From Bacilli bacterium (lineage in GTDB: Bacteria; Bacillota_I; Bacilli_A; RFN20; CAG-449), in the NCBI GenBank assembly GCA_900755065.1, contig CAAEFC010000012.1:1-64000 (forward strand): a stretch of DNA of 64,000 bases, in the 5' to 3' direction. Under the pieces are notes generated by a model that was given only the letters and a program-made list of their open reading frames with translations, was not told the origin of the DNA and did not search any database. This document shows, piece after piece, positions 54,506 through 63,716 of this stretch. Within the stretch, counting starts at the first letter, position 1, and each line of letters starts with the position of its first letter. A program made the position numbers and the translations under genes.

Positions 54506-56227
54506 TTACAGAATGCGTTCGCCGCTGATCGGATCGAAGATCATCAGATCTTTCCAATCCAGCGTGAACACGAAGCAGTCGCCGGCATAAATCTTCTGCG
54601 TTTTGTCGAACTTGCAGACGATATCCTGCTTGTTGAAATCGAAATGCACGTGATATTCGGCACCCAGCAACTCGCTCAGCGTGGCCTGAACGACGACCTG
54701 ATTCGCTTTCAGTTCCTCGTTCCGGTACAGGCGAATATCGATTTTTTCCGGACGGATGCCGACGATCAGACGGTGTTCTTCTTTTTTCGTCGCGCCGATG
54801 GCCATGATCATCTTTTCGCAAATCGCTTTTTCTTCGGAAAACTCGACCTTTTCTTCTTTTTTGAAACGGTCTTTGATCCGGGCATAAAGCGACTTCTTTT
54901 CTGCTTTACCGGAAGTTCTTCGCTTTTCGCCGCTGACGGCAGAAAGGATTTTCAGCACTTTTTCCGCAGAAGTTTTATCGAAACAGTCGTGTATTTCGTT
55001 GAATTCTTTCAGTTTTTCCGCGTAAAACTCGTCGTGCATCTTCTTGAACCCCCTCTGCGGTTTCAAAGTCAGATGCTCGTCGAATTGAAGCGCGGAACCG
55101 TCGTAACGGGCTTCAAAAATGTTGATCGACGGCGAGCCGATGAATTTCGCGACGAACAGATTCTTCGGGTTTTCATAGACTTCTTCCGGCGTTCCGATCT
55201 GCTGGATAAAGCCTCTGGACATGACGACGATCCTGGTCGCCATCGTCATCGCTTCGGTCTGATCGTGCGTGACGTAAATCGTGGTCGCGTTGATCTTATT
55301 GTGCAGTTTGACGATCTCGCTCCGCATCGTCAGGCGCAGTTTGGCGTCGAGATTGGAAAGCGGTTCGTCCATCAGGAAAAGCGGCACGTTTTTGACGATC
55401 GCTCTGCCCAGAGCGACCCGTTGCATCTGCCCGCCGGAAAGTTCTTTCGGCAACTTGTCCAGGTAACTGCCTAAATCCAGAATGTCCGCCGTTTCGTAAA
55501 CTTTGCTCCGGATTTCGTACGGCGTCATCTTGCGATAGACGATTTTCTCTTTTCCTTCCTCGTCGATTTCGTGAAAGCGATCGTTGTATTTCAGGCCGGA
55601 TTCCCGGACTTTTTCTTCTTCAACCCGTTTGATCTCGCCCGAACGCGAAAGGATTCGCCGGAGTTTTTCTTCCGCCGGTAACGTCGCATTCTCCGCGTAC
55701 AGATTTTCCAGAAGTTCCGCCGCTTCGATCGTCAGATTCAGGCTGTTGGCGATGTGTTCGGTTCTCTTTTTCCGCTTGTAGTTTCCGTCGGAAAGGACGC
55801 TGAAAACCGCGCCCGCGTCCGAAGAAGCGAAAAGGGTTTCAATCTCCTGAACCGCGTGCAGTTTCTTTTCCACGATCGGAAAAGGATATTTGTTGATCGT
55901 AAGCGGAAAGGCGATGTTGTCGAAGACGTTCATCTGCGGATACAGCGCGTAACTCTGAAAGACGATCGCGATCTTGCGGTCTTTGCTCGGCTTATAGTTC
56001 AGCAATTCGTCTTCGAGGTAGATTTCTCCCTCCGAGACGTCTTCCAATCCGGCGATCATGCGAAGCGTCGTCGATTTGCCGCATCCGGAAGGTCCGACGA
56101 TGACGATGAATTCGTTCCGCTGAATGTCGAGATTGAAATTGTAGACCGCCTTTTCTCCGTTCGGATAAATCTTTTCCAGATTCCGGATCGAAAGGAACGG
56201 TTGATTTTCTCTTGCTTTTTCTTCCAT
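54506..56227 (-). CDS. Carbohydrate ABC transporter ATPase (MsmK/UgpC type) with insertions
   Basis: 573 residues; usual is about 370. Walker A GPSGCGKST (45-53), Q-loop Gln91, signature LSGGQMQRVALGRAI (263-277), Walker B LFLMDEP and the switch His in TIYVTHDQTEAM are intact. Insert 1 (about 112-238) splits the helical domain; insert 2 (about 385-485) lies in the C-terminal regulatory domain, before LIVGIRPEKI. Both are charged and helix-prone. Mycoplasma homologues of this family are similarly enlarged. It energises the adjacent permeases and, lacking rivals in this window, perhaps other sugar importers too. Confidence 0.9.
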   Translation of the reverse strand: MEEKARENQPFLSIRNLEKIYPNGEKAVYNFNLDIQRNEFIVIVGPSGCGKSTTLRMIAGLEDVSEGEIYLEDELLNYKPSKDRKIAIVFQSYALYPQMNVFDNIAFPLTINKYPFPIVEKKLHAVQEIETLFASSDAGAVFSVLSDGNYKRKKRTEHIANSLNLTIEAAELLENLYAENATLPAEEKLRRILSRSGEIKRVEEEKVRESGLKYNDRFHEIDEEGKEKIVYRKMTPYEIRSKVYETADILDLGSYLDKLPKELSGGQMQRVALGRAIVKNVPLFLMDEPLSNLDAKLRLTMRSEIVKLHNKINATTIYVTHDQTEAMTMATRIVVMSRGFIQQIGTPEEVYENPKNLFVAKFIGSPSINIFEARYDGSALQFDEHLTLKPQRGFKKMHDEFYAEKLKEFNEIHDCFDKTSAEKVLKILSAVSGEKRRTSGKAEKKSLYARIKDRFKKEEKVEFSEEKAICEKMIMAIGATKKEEHRLIVGIRPEKIDIRLYRNEELKANQVVVQATLSELLGAEYHVHFDFNKQDIVCKFDKTQKIYAGDCFVFTLDWKDLMIFDPISGERIL

Positions 56228-56237
56228 AGTAGTTCTC

Positions 56238-57164
56238 CTAACGTTTCACGCCCGTCGTCGCCAGACCGTCGATCATCCGGTTCTGCGTGGCGATGAAGAT
56301 GATGATGATCGGAATCAAAGCGAAGACGCTGGTCGCCATGGCCACGCCGTTGGCTCCCCACGCCGATCCGCCCGTATAGCCGGTCAATGCGACGGTGATC
56401 GTATTCCAGTAACTGTTTTCGCCGCTTAAAAGCAATTGCGGCCAGAGCAGATTGTTCCACCCTCCGGTGAACGTGAACAGAATCACGAGCATCATCGTCG
56501 ATTTCGCTAACGGGCAGACGATCTTGAAGAAGATTTTCCGATCTCCCGCGCCGTCGCTTCTGGCGCTGTCGATGATGTCGCGCGGAATCGAGTTGAAGAA
56601 ATTCCGCATCAACAGCATATTGAAAATGCCGGTGATTGACGGAACGATGATCCAGAAGTAAATCCACGCGTATTTGCCTGCGCCCGACGTGATCGACAAC
56701 GTATTGCCCAGATTCGCGTAAATCGCATAGGACGAAGCCGTGCCGATGACGCCCGGAACCGCCATCCAGAGAAGAAGGAACTTCATGAAGAAGTTTTTCC
56801 CTTTGAAATTCAGGAAGACGACCGCGTAAGCCGTCATCATGTCGACGATCAGGGTGAGAAGCACGCCGGCGAACGTCGACCACAGCGAGTTCAGCATCCA
56901 GATCGGCATCTTGTCGATCGTGCCGTCGCGGATGATGAATCCGGTATAATGCTTCAACGTCCATTCGCTCCAACTCGAAGGAAAGATGCTCTCCGGGTGA
57001 AGTTGGAGATCGGCGTCGGATTTGAACGAAGTTCCCAGCATATACAGAAGCGGAAACGCCCAGAGGATCGAAACGATCAGAAGAACGACGAACGAGACGA
57101 TTTTCTCTTTACGCCGCGTTATTTCCGATTTCGTCCGTTTTCTTTTTTTCGTCGCCACTGCCAT
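56238..57164 (-). CDS. Carbohydrate ABC transporter permease (MalG/MsmG type)
   Basis: 308 residues from ATG 57164, which follows the previous stop by one base. Six membrane helices; WAFPLLYMLGTSFKSDADL at the start and the EAA loop IPRDIIDSARSDGAGDRKIF are typical of MalG-like permeases. It forms the pore with the upstream permease. A GTG 12 bases upstream is an alternative start. Confidence 0.92.
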   Translation of the reverse strand: MAVATKKRKRTKSEITRRKEKIVSFVVLLIVSILWAFPLLYMLGTSFKSDADLQLHPESIFPSSWSEWTLKHYTGFIIRDGTIDKMPIWMLNSLWSTFAGVLLTLIVDMMTAYAVVFLNFKGKNFFMKFLLLWMAVPGVIGTASSYAIYANLGNTLSITSGAGKYAWIYFWIIVPSITGIFNMLLMRNFFNSIPRDIIDSARSDGAGDRKIFFKIVCPLAKSTMMLVILFTFTGGWNNLLWPQLLLSGENSYWNTITVALTGYTGGSAWGANGVAMATSVFALIPIIIIFIATQNRMIDGLATTGVKR

Positions 57165-57165
57165 G

Positions 57166-58200
57166 CTATTCACCACCCCGTCCCAGTCCGGCTTTTGAAG
57201 AAGCGAGGAACTGCTTTTCTTTTACGTAATGCCTGTATTCGTCCGTCCGGAAGGAACGGTGTCTTCTTTCCGCCATGACGCGCCGTTCCAGCACGCTGAA
57301 AGCCATCACGATCAGACCGAACACCACCGCGCAGGCGCAGATGAATCCGGTCTGCGAAGCGTAATTGATCGAAGACAGCCATTTCTGAATGAACATCATC
57401 GGCGAAACCAGTTCGCTCGCGTTTTCGATCTCGTTCAGAACGACCGGCTGTCCGTACAGATTCAGATACCCGATCAGGGAATTGAAAAGGCAGATGCCGA
57501 TCGACGCCTTGATGTTGGGAAGCGTGACGAAACGGATCAGTTTCATTCGGTTTCCGCCGTCCATTTCGCAGGCTTCGTACAACGATTTCGGGACATCGCG
57601 CAAAGCGCCGGTGAAGATGACGAAATTCGTTCCCGTCTGCCACCAGATCGAAGCGATCAGCATGACGAGCCAACGGAGAAAATCGCCGTCGAACGGCTTG
57701 CCCGAAAGCCACTTGATCTCAGTGCCGAACCACGCGTTGATCAAACCCGAACTGTCTCCGGCAAACATATTTCCGAAGATGATGCCGACGATCGTGATCG
57801 ATACGACGCTGGGAAGGTAGATGATCGCGCGGAACAACTTGTATCCCGGCGGTTTCATGTTCATGAAGTAAGCCAGTACCAGCGGAATGACGATGATGCA
57901 GGGGACGGCCGCCAGATCGAACAGGAGCATCGTCGCAAACGACTTCCAGAACTGACGGGAAACGCTTAAATCGAAATTGAAGAGATTCCGGTAATTGGTC
58001 AGCCCGATAAACGCATTGTTCGTTCCGTCGTACGGGTTGTATTTCATGAAAGACATCAGGAAACCCATCACGAACGGAATCAAGGTAAAAAGGACGAAAA
58101 CGATGACGTACGGGCTGATTAAAGCAAAAGCAAGAAGGGCTTGCCTTCTCTTGCTCTTGTTCATTTCCTTTTTCCTGACGTTCACACCCTGACTCGCCAT
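57166..58200 (-). CDS. Carbohydrate ABC transporter permease (MalF/MsmF type)
   Basis: 344 residues with six helices. ALISPYVIVFVLFTLIPFV starts helix 1 and the EAA loop is VPKSLYEACEMDGGNRMKLI. Three bases separate it from the binding-protein gene, so they are co-translated. The ATG at 58200 is used; an internal ATG at 58164 with AAAGGAA is possible. Confidence 0.92.
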   Translation of the reverse strand: MASQGVNVRKKEMNKSKRRQALLAFALISPYVIVFVLFTLIPFVMGFLMSFMKYNPYDGTNNAFIGLTNYRNLFNFDLSVSRQFWKSFATMLLFDLAAVPCIIVIPLVLAYFMNMKPPGYKLFRAIIYLPSVVSITIVGIIFGNMFAGDSSGLINAWFGTEIKWLSGKPFDGDFLRWLVMLIASIWWQTGTNFVIFTGALRDVPKSLYEACEMDGGNRMKLIRFVTLPNIKASIGICLFNSLIGYLNLYGQPVVLNEIENASELVSPMMFIQKWLSSINYASQTGFICACAVVFGLIVMAFSVLERRVMAERRHRSFRTDEYRHYVKEKQFLASSKAGLGRGGE

Positions 58201-58203
58201 ACC

Positions 58204-59694
58204 TTACATCTCTAAGAAATCGATGACCGCATTGACCGCGTCCGCCGCGTCTTTGATGATCTTGTCGTCATTCGCCGCGTTGTTGCTGTTTCTTACCGAA
58301 GAGAACAGCGAAGTGATCTGAGCAAACGTATCTTCGTAGTACGGCGTGTTTCCCGGACATTCAAAGGAGTTGATATCCGGATAGAACTGCGTGATGTAGT
58401 TCTCCACATAATCGTTGCTGAGATAGGTGTTGTCGTTGCCGACGATCGTCGAAGCGCTGATATGGCCGGCTTCCGCCCAGGCGGTGCCGACGGAGGCGTC
58501 TTGCGTAAACCATTTCATAAATTCGAGAATCGCCGCTTTCTTGTTGATCGAACGAACCGTTTTACTCATCGCGAAGAAGTGGGAATCCCCGAAAATCTTG
58601 CTTCCGTCGGCGGACGAACTCAACGCGAACCAGTTGGAAAGCGAAGTTCCTCCGATCCGGTCCGACATCACCGCCGCGGTGGAAAGACCGCCGTTCTGCG
58701 AACCATAAGCCTCGAAGATCGACGTGCTGTTCCACGGCATACCGACGAGGAAAAGCGCCTTGTTGCCCAGAAAGTTGTTGAGCGCCGCCGATTCGGACAT
58801 CGTGTAGGAAGCCAAGGCAGGCGTATGAGTGGTCAGATCGCGGATCGACTGGATTCCGGCCTTGAAAGCCGCGCGGTTGGTTTCGTCGCTGTACCAGTCC
58901 GCCCGGTAGGTATCGTTGTAAAAATGCCCGCCGTTCTGCACGATCGCCGTCGGAAAGACGTACATCGAGAAGAAGTCCAGCGAAGTATCCCATGCGATCG
59001 GAAGAATGTTTTCTCCTTGCGCCACTTTATCGCAGAGTTCGATCAGTTCTTCGTGGTTCGTCGGAAGAATTCCGCCGTATTTGTCCAGCAATTGCTTATT
59101 GTAATAGACCACTTCGCTCTGCGCGTCGATCGGCACGCCGAAGGTGTATCCGTCGTAATCCAGAGAGGAATATTTCGCCAATCCCGACGCGTAATCGTTC
59201 ATCGAAATTTCGATTCCCGAGGCTTCCATCGCCTCGTCGAACGGCTGAATCAGTTTGTTTTTCACAAAGGATTTATGCCCTTTCTGATGCGACATCAGAA
59301 GGTCAGGCGCATTGGAATTGTTGGCGATCTGCTGAGCGACCGTGCTTTCGTAGGTCGACTGGTTGACCGAAGTAACGCTGACGTTGATTTTTCCGCGATA
59401 TTCCGCGTTGAATTCCGAAATCAGTTGGTTGAACGCGGCCAGATCTTCGCCGTTGACGACGGTCGTCAACGAGATGTCCACGTCCTCAAACACCACTTCT
59501 CCGTTTTCTTTCTGCAACGTTCCGGTCGTACTCCACCAGGCGTCCTTGATTTCGGTCTTTCCGCTACTGGAATCCTGAACGGAATCCCCCCCGGAAGAAG
59601 GATCAGCGCTCGTAGAAGGATCTTTCTTGCCTCCGCACGAAGAAAGCATCAGAAGGCTTAAAGCCGCTACGCAAAGTTTTTTGTATTTTTTCAT
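58204..59694 (-). CDS. Sugar-binding lipoprotein of the second glycan locus
   Basis: 496 residues. Lipobox LSSC (Cys20), a Ser/Asp-rich linker, then a family 1 solute-binding fold: YRGKINVSVTSVNQSTYEST, VYYNKQLLDKYGGILPTNHE and the C-terminal LEFMKWFTQDASVGTAWAEA. It lies directly before the two permeases and is their obvious partner. The short linker 26-45 is common to all lipoproteins in this window. Ligand unknown, possibly an alpha-galactoside given the GH97 neighbour (inference). Confidence 0.92.
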   Translation of the reverse strand: MKKYKKLCVAALSLLMLSSCGGKKDPSTSADPSSGGDSVQDSSSGKTEIKDAWWSTTGTLQKENGEVVFEDVDISLTTVVNGEDLAAFNQLISEFNAEYRGKINVSVTSVNQSTYESTVAQQIANNSNAPDLLMSHQKGHKSFVKNKLIQPFDEAMEASGIEISMNDYASGLAKYSSLDYDGYTFGVPIDAQSEVVYYNKQLLDKYGGILPTNHEELIELCDKVAQGENILPIAWDTSLDFFSMYVFPTAIVQNGGHFYNDTYRADWYSDETNRAAFKAGIQSIRDLTTHTPALASYTMSESAALNNFLGNKALFLVGMPWNSTSIFEAYGSQNGGLSTAAVMSDRIGGTSLSNWFALSSSADGSKIFGDSHFFAMSKTVRSINKKAAILEFMKWFTQDASVGTAWAEAGHISASTIVGNDNTYLSNDYVENYITQFYPDINSFECPGNTPYYEDTFAQITSLFSSVRNSNNAANDDKIIKDAADAVNAVIDFLEM

Positions 59695-59716
59695 CTTGAT
59701 TTTCTCCTTTCCGGCG

Positions 59717-61759
59717 TCAGTTTTTCTGCAAATGCAGAACGAATCCGCCGTTTTTGACTAAACTCAGATTTTCCTTGTCCGCGCGTGTCAGCGTTTTACT
59801 CGATTTGACGATGCTCTTGTAATCGTCGCCGTCGGTGTAGACCGTCGCGGTGTAGGAACCTTCGTCCAGGAACGAAAGATCGATTTCGACGTCGCGTTCG
59901 AGAACCGCGTTGATGCCGGCGATGAACCAGTCGTTCCCCTTTCTCCTCGCGACGATGAAATAGCCGTCGAGTTCTCCGCCGATGTAGACCATATCGTCGT
60001 AAGTCGCCGGAAGCGCCTTATAGAACGCGTTGTATTCTTCTTTGGCATACGTCGAGGCATAATCCGCCATAGACGGCGCGCCCGACTCGTAAAGCACGGC
60101 AAGAGCCATCTGATGACCGACCGTCATTCCCTTGCTCAAAGGGGAAACCACCGGCGTGAAATCGCTCGGACCGACGATCGCGCGGGTGAACATCGAATTG
60201 ACCGTGATCGAAGAATCGACGCTCTTGAATTCGTTGCCGCGAACCCCTTCGCGATTGATCACGTGCGGGTAAACTCTCCGCTCGCCCGTCGGCTTGTTCG
60301 AGCCGTGACAATTGACGACCATCTGCAATTTCGCGGTTTCCTGATAAATGGTTTCGTACCATTTGATCGTCTCGATATCCTCGCCCTGATGGCTCGGATT
60401 CGTCGCGTTCTGTCCGTCGAAGAAGTCGATCTTGATTCCGTCGACGCCGTAACTCTTCCAGGTCCGGAGTTTCTGGATCAGAAGCGCTTCGCTTCCGTTG
60501 GCGAAATCCGTCAGCGCGTTGCACCAGACGAGAACTTTGACGTTTCTTTCATGCGCATACTGCACGAATTCTTTAAAAGCCGTGACATCGAGCGAGGAAT
60601 TCCACCCGCCGTCGAGAATCGTATAAGTCCAGCCCATCGACTGGGCCAGATCGACGTATTCCCGTTGCAGATCGTAATCGTTCTGCGGCTTGGTTCCGGT
60701 ATAGATCAGCCAGTTCCACGCGGTAACGCCCGGTTCCACCCAATCGTAATCGTAAATCTTCTTTTCTTCTTCGCTGAGCGTGTCGTAATCGTCCGGCTTG
60801 TAGTATTCCGCATCGTCGTAGACTTTTTCGACCAATTCGCTTTCCGTGACTTCTTTCAGCGTTCCGGTGATTCCCACCCGCCATGGCGAGGTGAACGGAT
60901 ACGCGACGACGTTGTCCGGATTGGCGACGCCGGCCGGCGAATGAACGGTTTGGAGAATCCCCGTTTCCTCGTATTCGCTCGGTTCTTTCAGGAAAGAGCC
61001 GTAGTAGCCGCTTCCGATGAGACCGGATTCGGTGATCAGCGAATACAGATCGCTTTTTCCCGCCTGATAGAGCATCGGCATCGAAATGTATTTTCCCGAA
61101 AGACTCGCGCTCTTTCTCCGCGTGTAGGCTTCTTCGTAAGAGAAGCAGTTCAATCCCGATGTATTCGTGGTATACGGCTGAATCCACGTCGTCGAACTTT
61201 CCGGCAAAGCGAAGAACGAATTCTCGTTGAGAACGGTGAACGTCCCCTCGCTTCCGTCGGATTTGTAAATATCGTATCGGAACGCATAGCCGTCGTCGTA
61301 GGCCCGCATCGTCAGATCGAGCGCGAATTCAAGCCCGTTCAGCGTCAGCACGATTTCGTTGAAGGCGTCTTCGACTTCGCTGTGGCGTCCCGAAATATTG
61401 GAATAGGTCAGCGAGACCGACCGCCTTTCGATCTTTTCAAACGTCAGCATCTGACTCAGATTTTCTTCTTCGAGTTCAAATCCTAACGACGAATTCTCGA
61501 CGATCGGCACTTCGTTCTTCCGGACGCTGTACGATAAACTTCCGAAGTCGTCGAGAACGACCTGCGCTTTCAACGCCGAATCCGGCGATTCCACTTCAAA
61601 GATCTGTCCGCTGACGAGACTCCCGGAGGAAGACGACGAAGACGGGTTTTCTTCTGACGACATTCCCTCCGAAGAAGAAGGGGTTTTGTTTCCCGAGCAA
61701 CCGCCTAAAAACAGCGCCGCCAGAAGGAAGAGATTCAGGGTTTTTGTTCGTTTACTCAT
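59717..61759 (-). CDS. Glycoside hydrolase family 97 lipoprotein
   Basis: 680 residues. Lipobox LGGC (Cys21) and Ser-rich linker, an N-terminal beta-sandwich (about 60-330), then the TIM barrel with MGWTYTILDGGWN, KVLVWCN and VDGIKIDFFDG, and a small C-terminal beta domain. The Asp at about 445 in IKIDFF is where retaining GH97 alpha-galactosidases keep their nucleophile, unlike inverting SusB-type glucosidases, so alpha-galactosidase is the better guess. External enzyme feeding the downstream transporter. GGGGAGG precedes the ATG. Confidence 0.88.
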   Translation of the reverse strand: MSKRTKTLNLFLLAALFLGGCSGNKTPSSSEGMSSEENPSSSSSSGSLVSGQIFEVESPDSALKAQVVLDDFGSLSYSVRKNEVPIVENSSLGFELEEENLSQMLTFEKIERRSVSLTYSNISGRHSEVEDAFNEIVLTLNGLEFALDLTMRAYDDGYAFRYDIYKSDGSEGTFTVLNENSFFALPESSTTWIQPYTTNTSGLNCFSYEEAYTRRKSASLSGKYISMPMLYQAGKSDLYSLITESGLIGSGYYGSFLKEPSEYEETGILQTVHSPAGVANPDNVVAYPFTSPWRVGITGTLKEVTESELVEKVYDDAEYYKPDDYDTLSEEEKKIYDYDWVEPGVTAWNWLIYTGTKPQNDYDLQREYVDLAQSMGWTYTILDGGWNSSLDVTAFKEFVQYAHERNVKVLVWCNALTDFANGSEALLIQKLRTWKSYGVDGIKIDFFDGQNATNPSHQGEDIETIKWYETIYQETAKLQMVVNCHGSNKPTGERRVYPHVINREGVRGNEFKSVDSSITVNSMFTRAIVGPSDFTPVVSPLSKGMTVGHQMALAVLYESGAPSMADYASTYAKEEYNAFYKALPATYDDMVYIGGELDGYFIVARRKGNDWFIAGINAVLERDVEIDLSFLDEGSYTATVYTDGDDYKSIVKSSKTLTRADKENLSLVKNGGFVLHLQKN

Positions 61760-61774
61760 CTTGCACCTCCCCGA

Positions 61775-63637
61775 TTACAATTGAGGAACGATGCTTTCTT
61801 TCAAAGCGTCGACCGTGATCGGCACCATTTCGTCGGTTTCTTCGTCCAGCAAACTGAGGAGAAGTCCTTCCGCCGCCGTCTGGTTGAAAATATTCTTTTC
61901 GTTGACGTGTCCGTCGAACGTGATGAAGTTTTCCGGATCGCCGATTTGTTTCAATAATTGAACGTAACTGTTGGTCGAATTCTGGAAATCTGCCGATTCG
62001 ACGACGTCTTTCCGAAGCGGATACCAGCCTACCTTGCCGAAATCGCCCGAATTCCGACTGACGTAATCGACGAATTTCGCCGCGGCCGCCAACTGGGTCA
62101 GTCCGACGTTTTTCGCCTTGTAGAATTCAAAGCCGACCTGTTGCAACGGAATCGCGTTGACCGCCGTTTTGTCTTTGTCGGCGAAGAGTCCGCTGATCGA
62201 AAGAACCCCCATTTTCGCGCTTTGCTGAATCACCGTCGCCGAACTCGCCGGAATGTTGATGAGTCCTACAAGCGCGCTGCCTTCCTGAACCTTGTTCATC
62301 GCGGTCGTATCGTAATATTCGCTTTCCGGTCCGATCGCTCCGCCGCCGCAATAGCCGCCCGCGCCGAAGAGATCGTAGAAATTCTGCATCGCCGTCGTGG
62401 CATCGCTTAACGTTTCGGAACCCTCGTTCCACTCGTTGACGTAAGCGCCGTCCTTATAGACGTAATACGGTGCGTCGTTCTGGAAGAACGTCGTCGCGCA
62501 AGCCCCTTCCTTGAACGTCCAACTCCGGTTGGTTACGATCGATTTGAAGTCGGTTTTCGTCGCGATTTCCCCGTCATATGCCTTTTTTAAAAGCGCCTTG
62601 TATTCGGAATAGCAGGTTGGCAAAGCCGCATCGCCGTTGTATTTGCTCATCAGTTCTTTATTGTAGATCAGATACGGAACACCGCCCATGATCGGAACCG
62701 AATAGAGCGAATCCTCGACGTAATTCTCTTTGATCGCTCCGGCATAATAATCGGAAGCGGATAAATCAAGACCCGCAAGAGCGAAGACGTCCGTCGCTTT
62801 ATAATAGGTAGTATAGGTCCGGTTGACTTCCGGCGTTTGCTGGAAGCGCAGGCTGTAATCGTTCTGCGAGGTCAGTTCGGTGCTGAGCATGATCTTGATC
62901 TGATCCTTGTATTCGGTATTGAACTTGCTGACCAGCGTCTGCAACGTAGTTTTCGTGCCGAAATCCGCGCCGACGTAAACGCCGACCACGACATTGTCGT
63001 AGACGATATTGCCTGCTTCGTCGCGTTCGATGCTCGAATCGAGCGTGTAACCCGCGTACAGGGTGAGATTCCCCGTAACGACGTCGGTGGAGAAATTCCA
63101 CGCGTTCTGGCATTCCGGATCGGTGTACCAACCCGCATATTCCATGCCTAATCGCGGACATTCCGGAATCAGCGTCGGATCGATGGTCGTCTGTTCTTCG
63201 ACTTTCACGGAAGCCGGTTCGCCCGCGCCTTCGTAATTGTAGTCGAGCGTAACGTCGTATTTTTCCGCGTTTTTCGTCCAGGAAGCGTATAGCGTCAGAT
63301 CCGCATAGATGTATTGCGAGAAATCGAACGGCGTCACGCATTCTTTTTCTTCGTACCAGCCGTCCAGCGTATGCCCGCTTCGGGTCGCCCGCCAATTGGT
63401 CGCGCGGGTTCCCGCCGGAACGCTGACCGTCCGCGTCGTTCCCCCTTCATAGTTGAGGTCGTAGGTCACGCTGTACGCGCTTTTCGTTTCCGAAGACAAA
63501 ATCTCCGAAGAAGGGGAGTCCGAAGCCGGCGTGTTTGAAGAAAGACTCGACGAAGGGCCTTTTTTGCTTCCGCATCCGGCGAGGGACAGGATCGTGGTTC
63601 CTGCAAGTAAGCAAAGATAAATTTTAGATTTTTTCAT
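61775..63637 (-). CDS. Binding-protein-like lipoprotein fused to two InlB B-type repeats
   Basis: 620 residues. Lipobox LAGC (Cys22), Ser-rich linker, then two tandem repeats of about 70 residues (about 54-195). Each starts VTYDLNYEGG/VTLDYNYEGA and ends in GWYEEKE...LTLYASW or GWYTDPE...LTLYAGY, the Listeria-Bacteroides (Flg_new) pattern. From about 215 a family 1 binding-protein fold follows (TLQTLVSKFNTEYKDQIKIM, YNKELMSKYNGDAALPT). The repeats are usually found in wall-associated proteins that bind glycans or other proteins. It opens the operon with GH97, so it may fish for polymer outside the cell. No own permease pair. Confidence 0.88.
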   Translation of the reverse strand: MKKSKIYLCLLAGTTILSLAGCGSKKGPSSSLSSNTPASDSPSSEILSSETKSAYSVTYDLNYEGGTTRTVSVPAGTRATNWRATRSGHTLDGWYEEKECVTPFDFSQYIYADLTLYASWTKNAEKYDVTLDYNYEGAGEPASVKVEEQTTIDPTLIPECPRLGMEYAGWYTDPECQNAWNFSTDVVTGNLTLYAGYTLDSSIERDEAGNIVYDNVVVGVYVGADFGTKTTLQTLVSKFNTEYKDQIKIMLSTELTSQNDYSLRFQQTPEVNRTYTTYYKATDVFALAGLDLSASDYYAGAIKENYVEDSLYSVPIMGGVPYLIYNKELMSKYNGDAALPTCYSEYKALLKKAYDGEIATKTDFKSIVTNRSWTFKEGACATTFFQNDAPYYVYKDGAYVNEWNEGSETLSDATTAMQNFYDLFGAGGYCGGGAIGPESEYYDTTAMNKVQEGSALVGLINIPASSATVIQQSAKMGVLSISGLFADKDKTAVNAIPLQQVGFEFYKAKNVGLTQLAAAAKFVDYVSRNSGDFGKVGWYPLRKDVVESADFQNSTNSYVQLLKQIGDPENFITFDGHVNEKNIFNQTAAEGLLLSLLDEETDEMVPITVDALKESIVPQL

Positions 63638-63662
63638 AATTCAACACTCCTTCTTTACACTC

Positions 63663-63692
63663 ATTATAAATCCCGTGGTAGCGGTTTCGTAA
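63663..63692 (-). promoter_or_regulatory. Promoter with embedded LacI-like operator
   Basis: TTACGA (63692-63687), 18-base spacer, TATAAT (63668-63663). The spacer contains the core AGCGGTTT (plus-strand sense) shared with the operator at 2134-2147. A repressor bound there would block the binding protein-GH97-transporter operon. Confidence 0.55.
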
Positions 63693-63716
63693 CATTATTT
63701 TTAATGGGGTTTTCCG

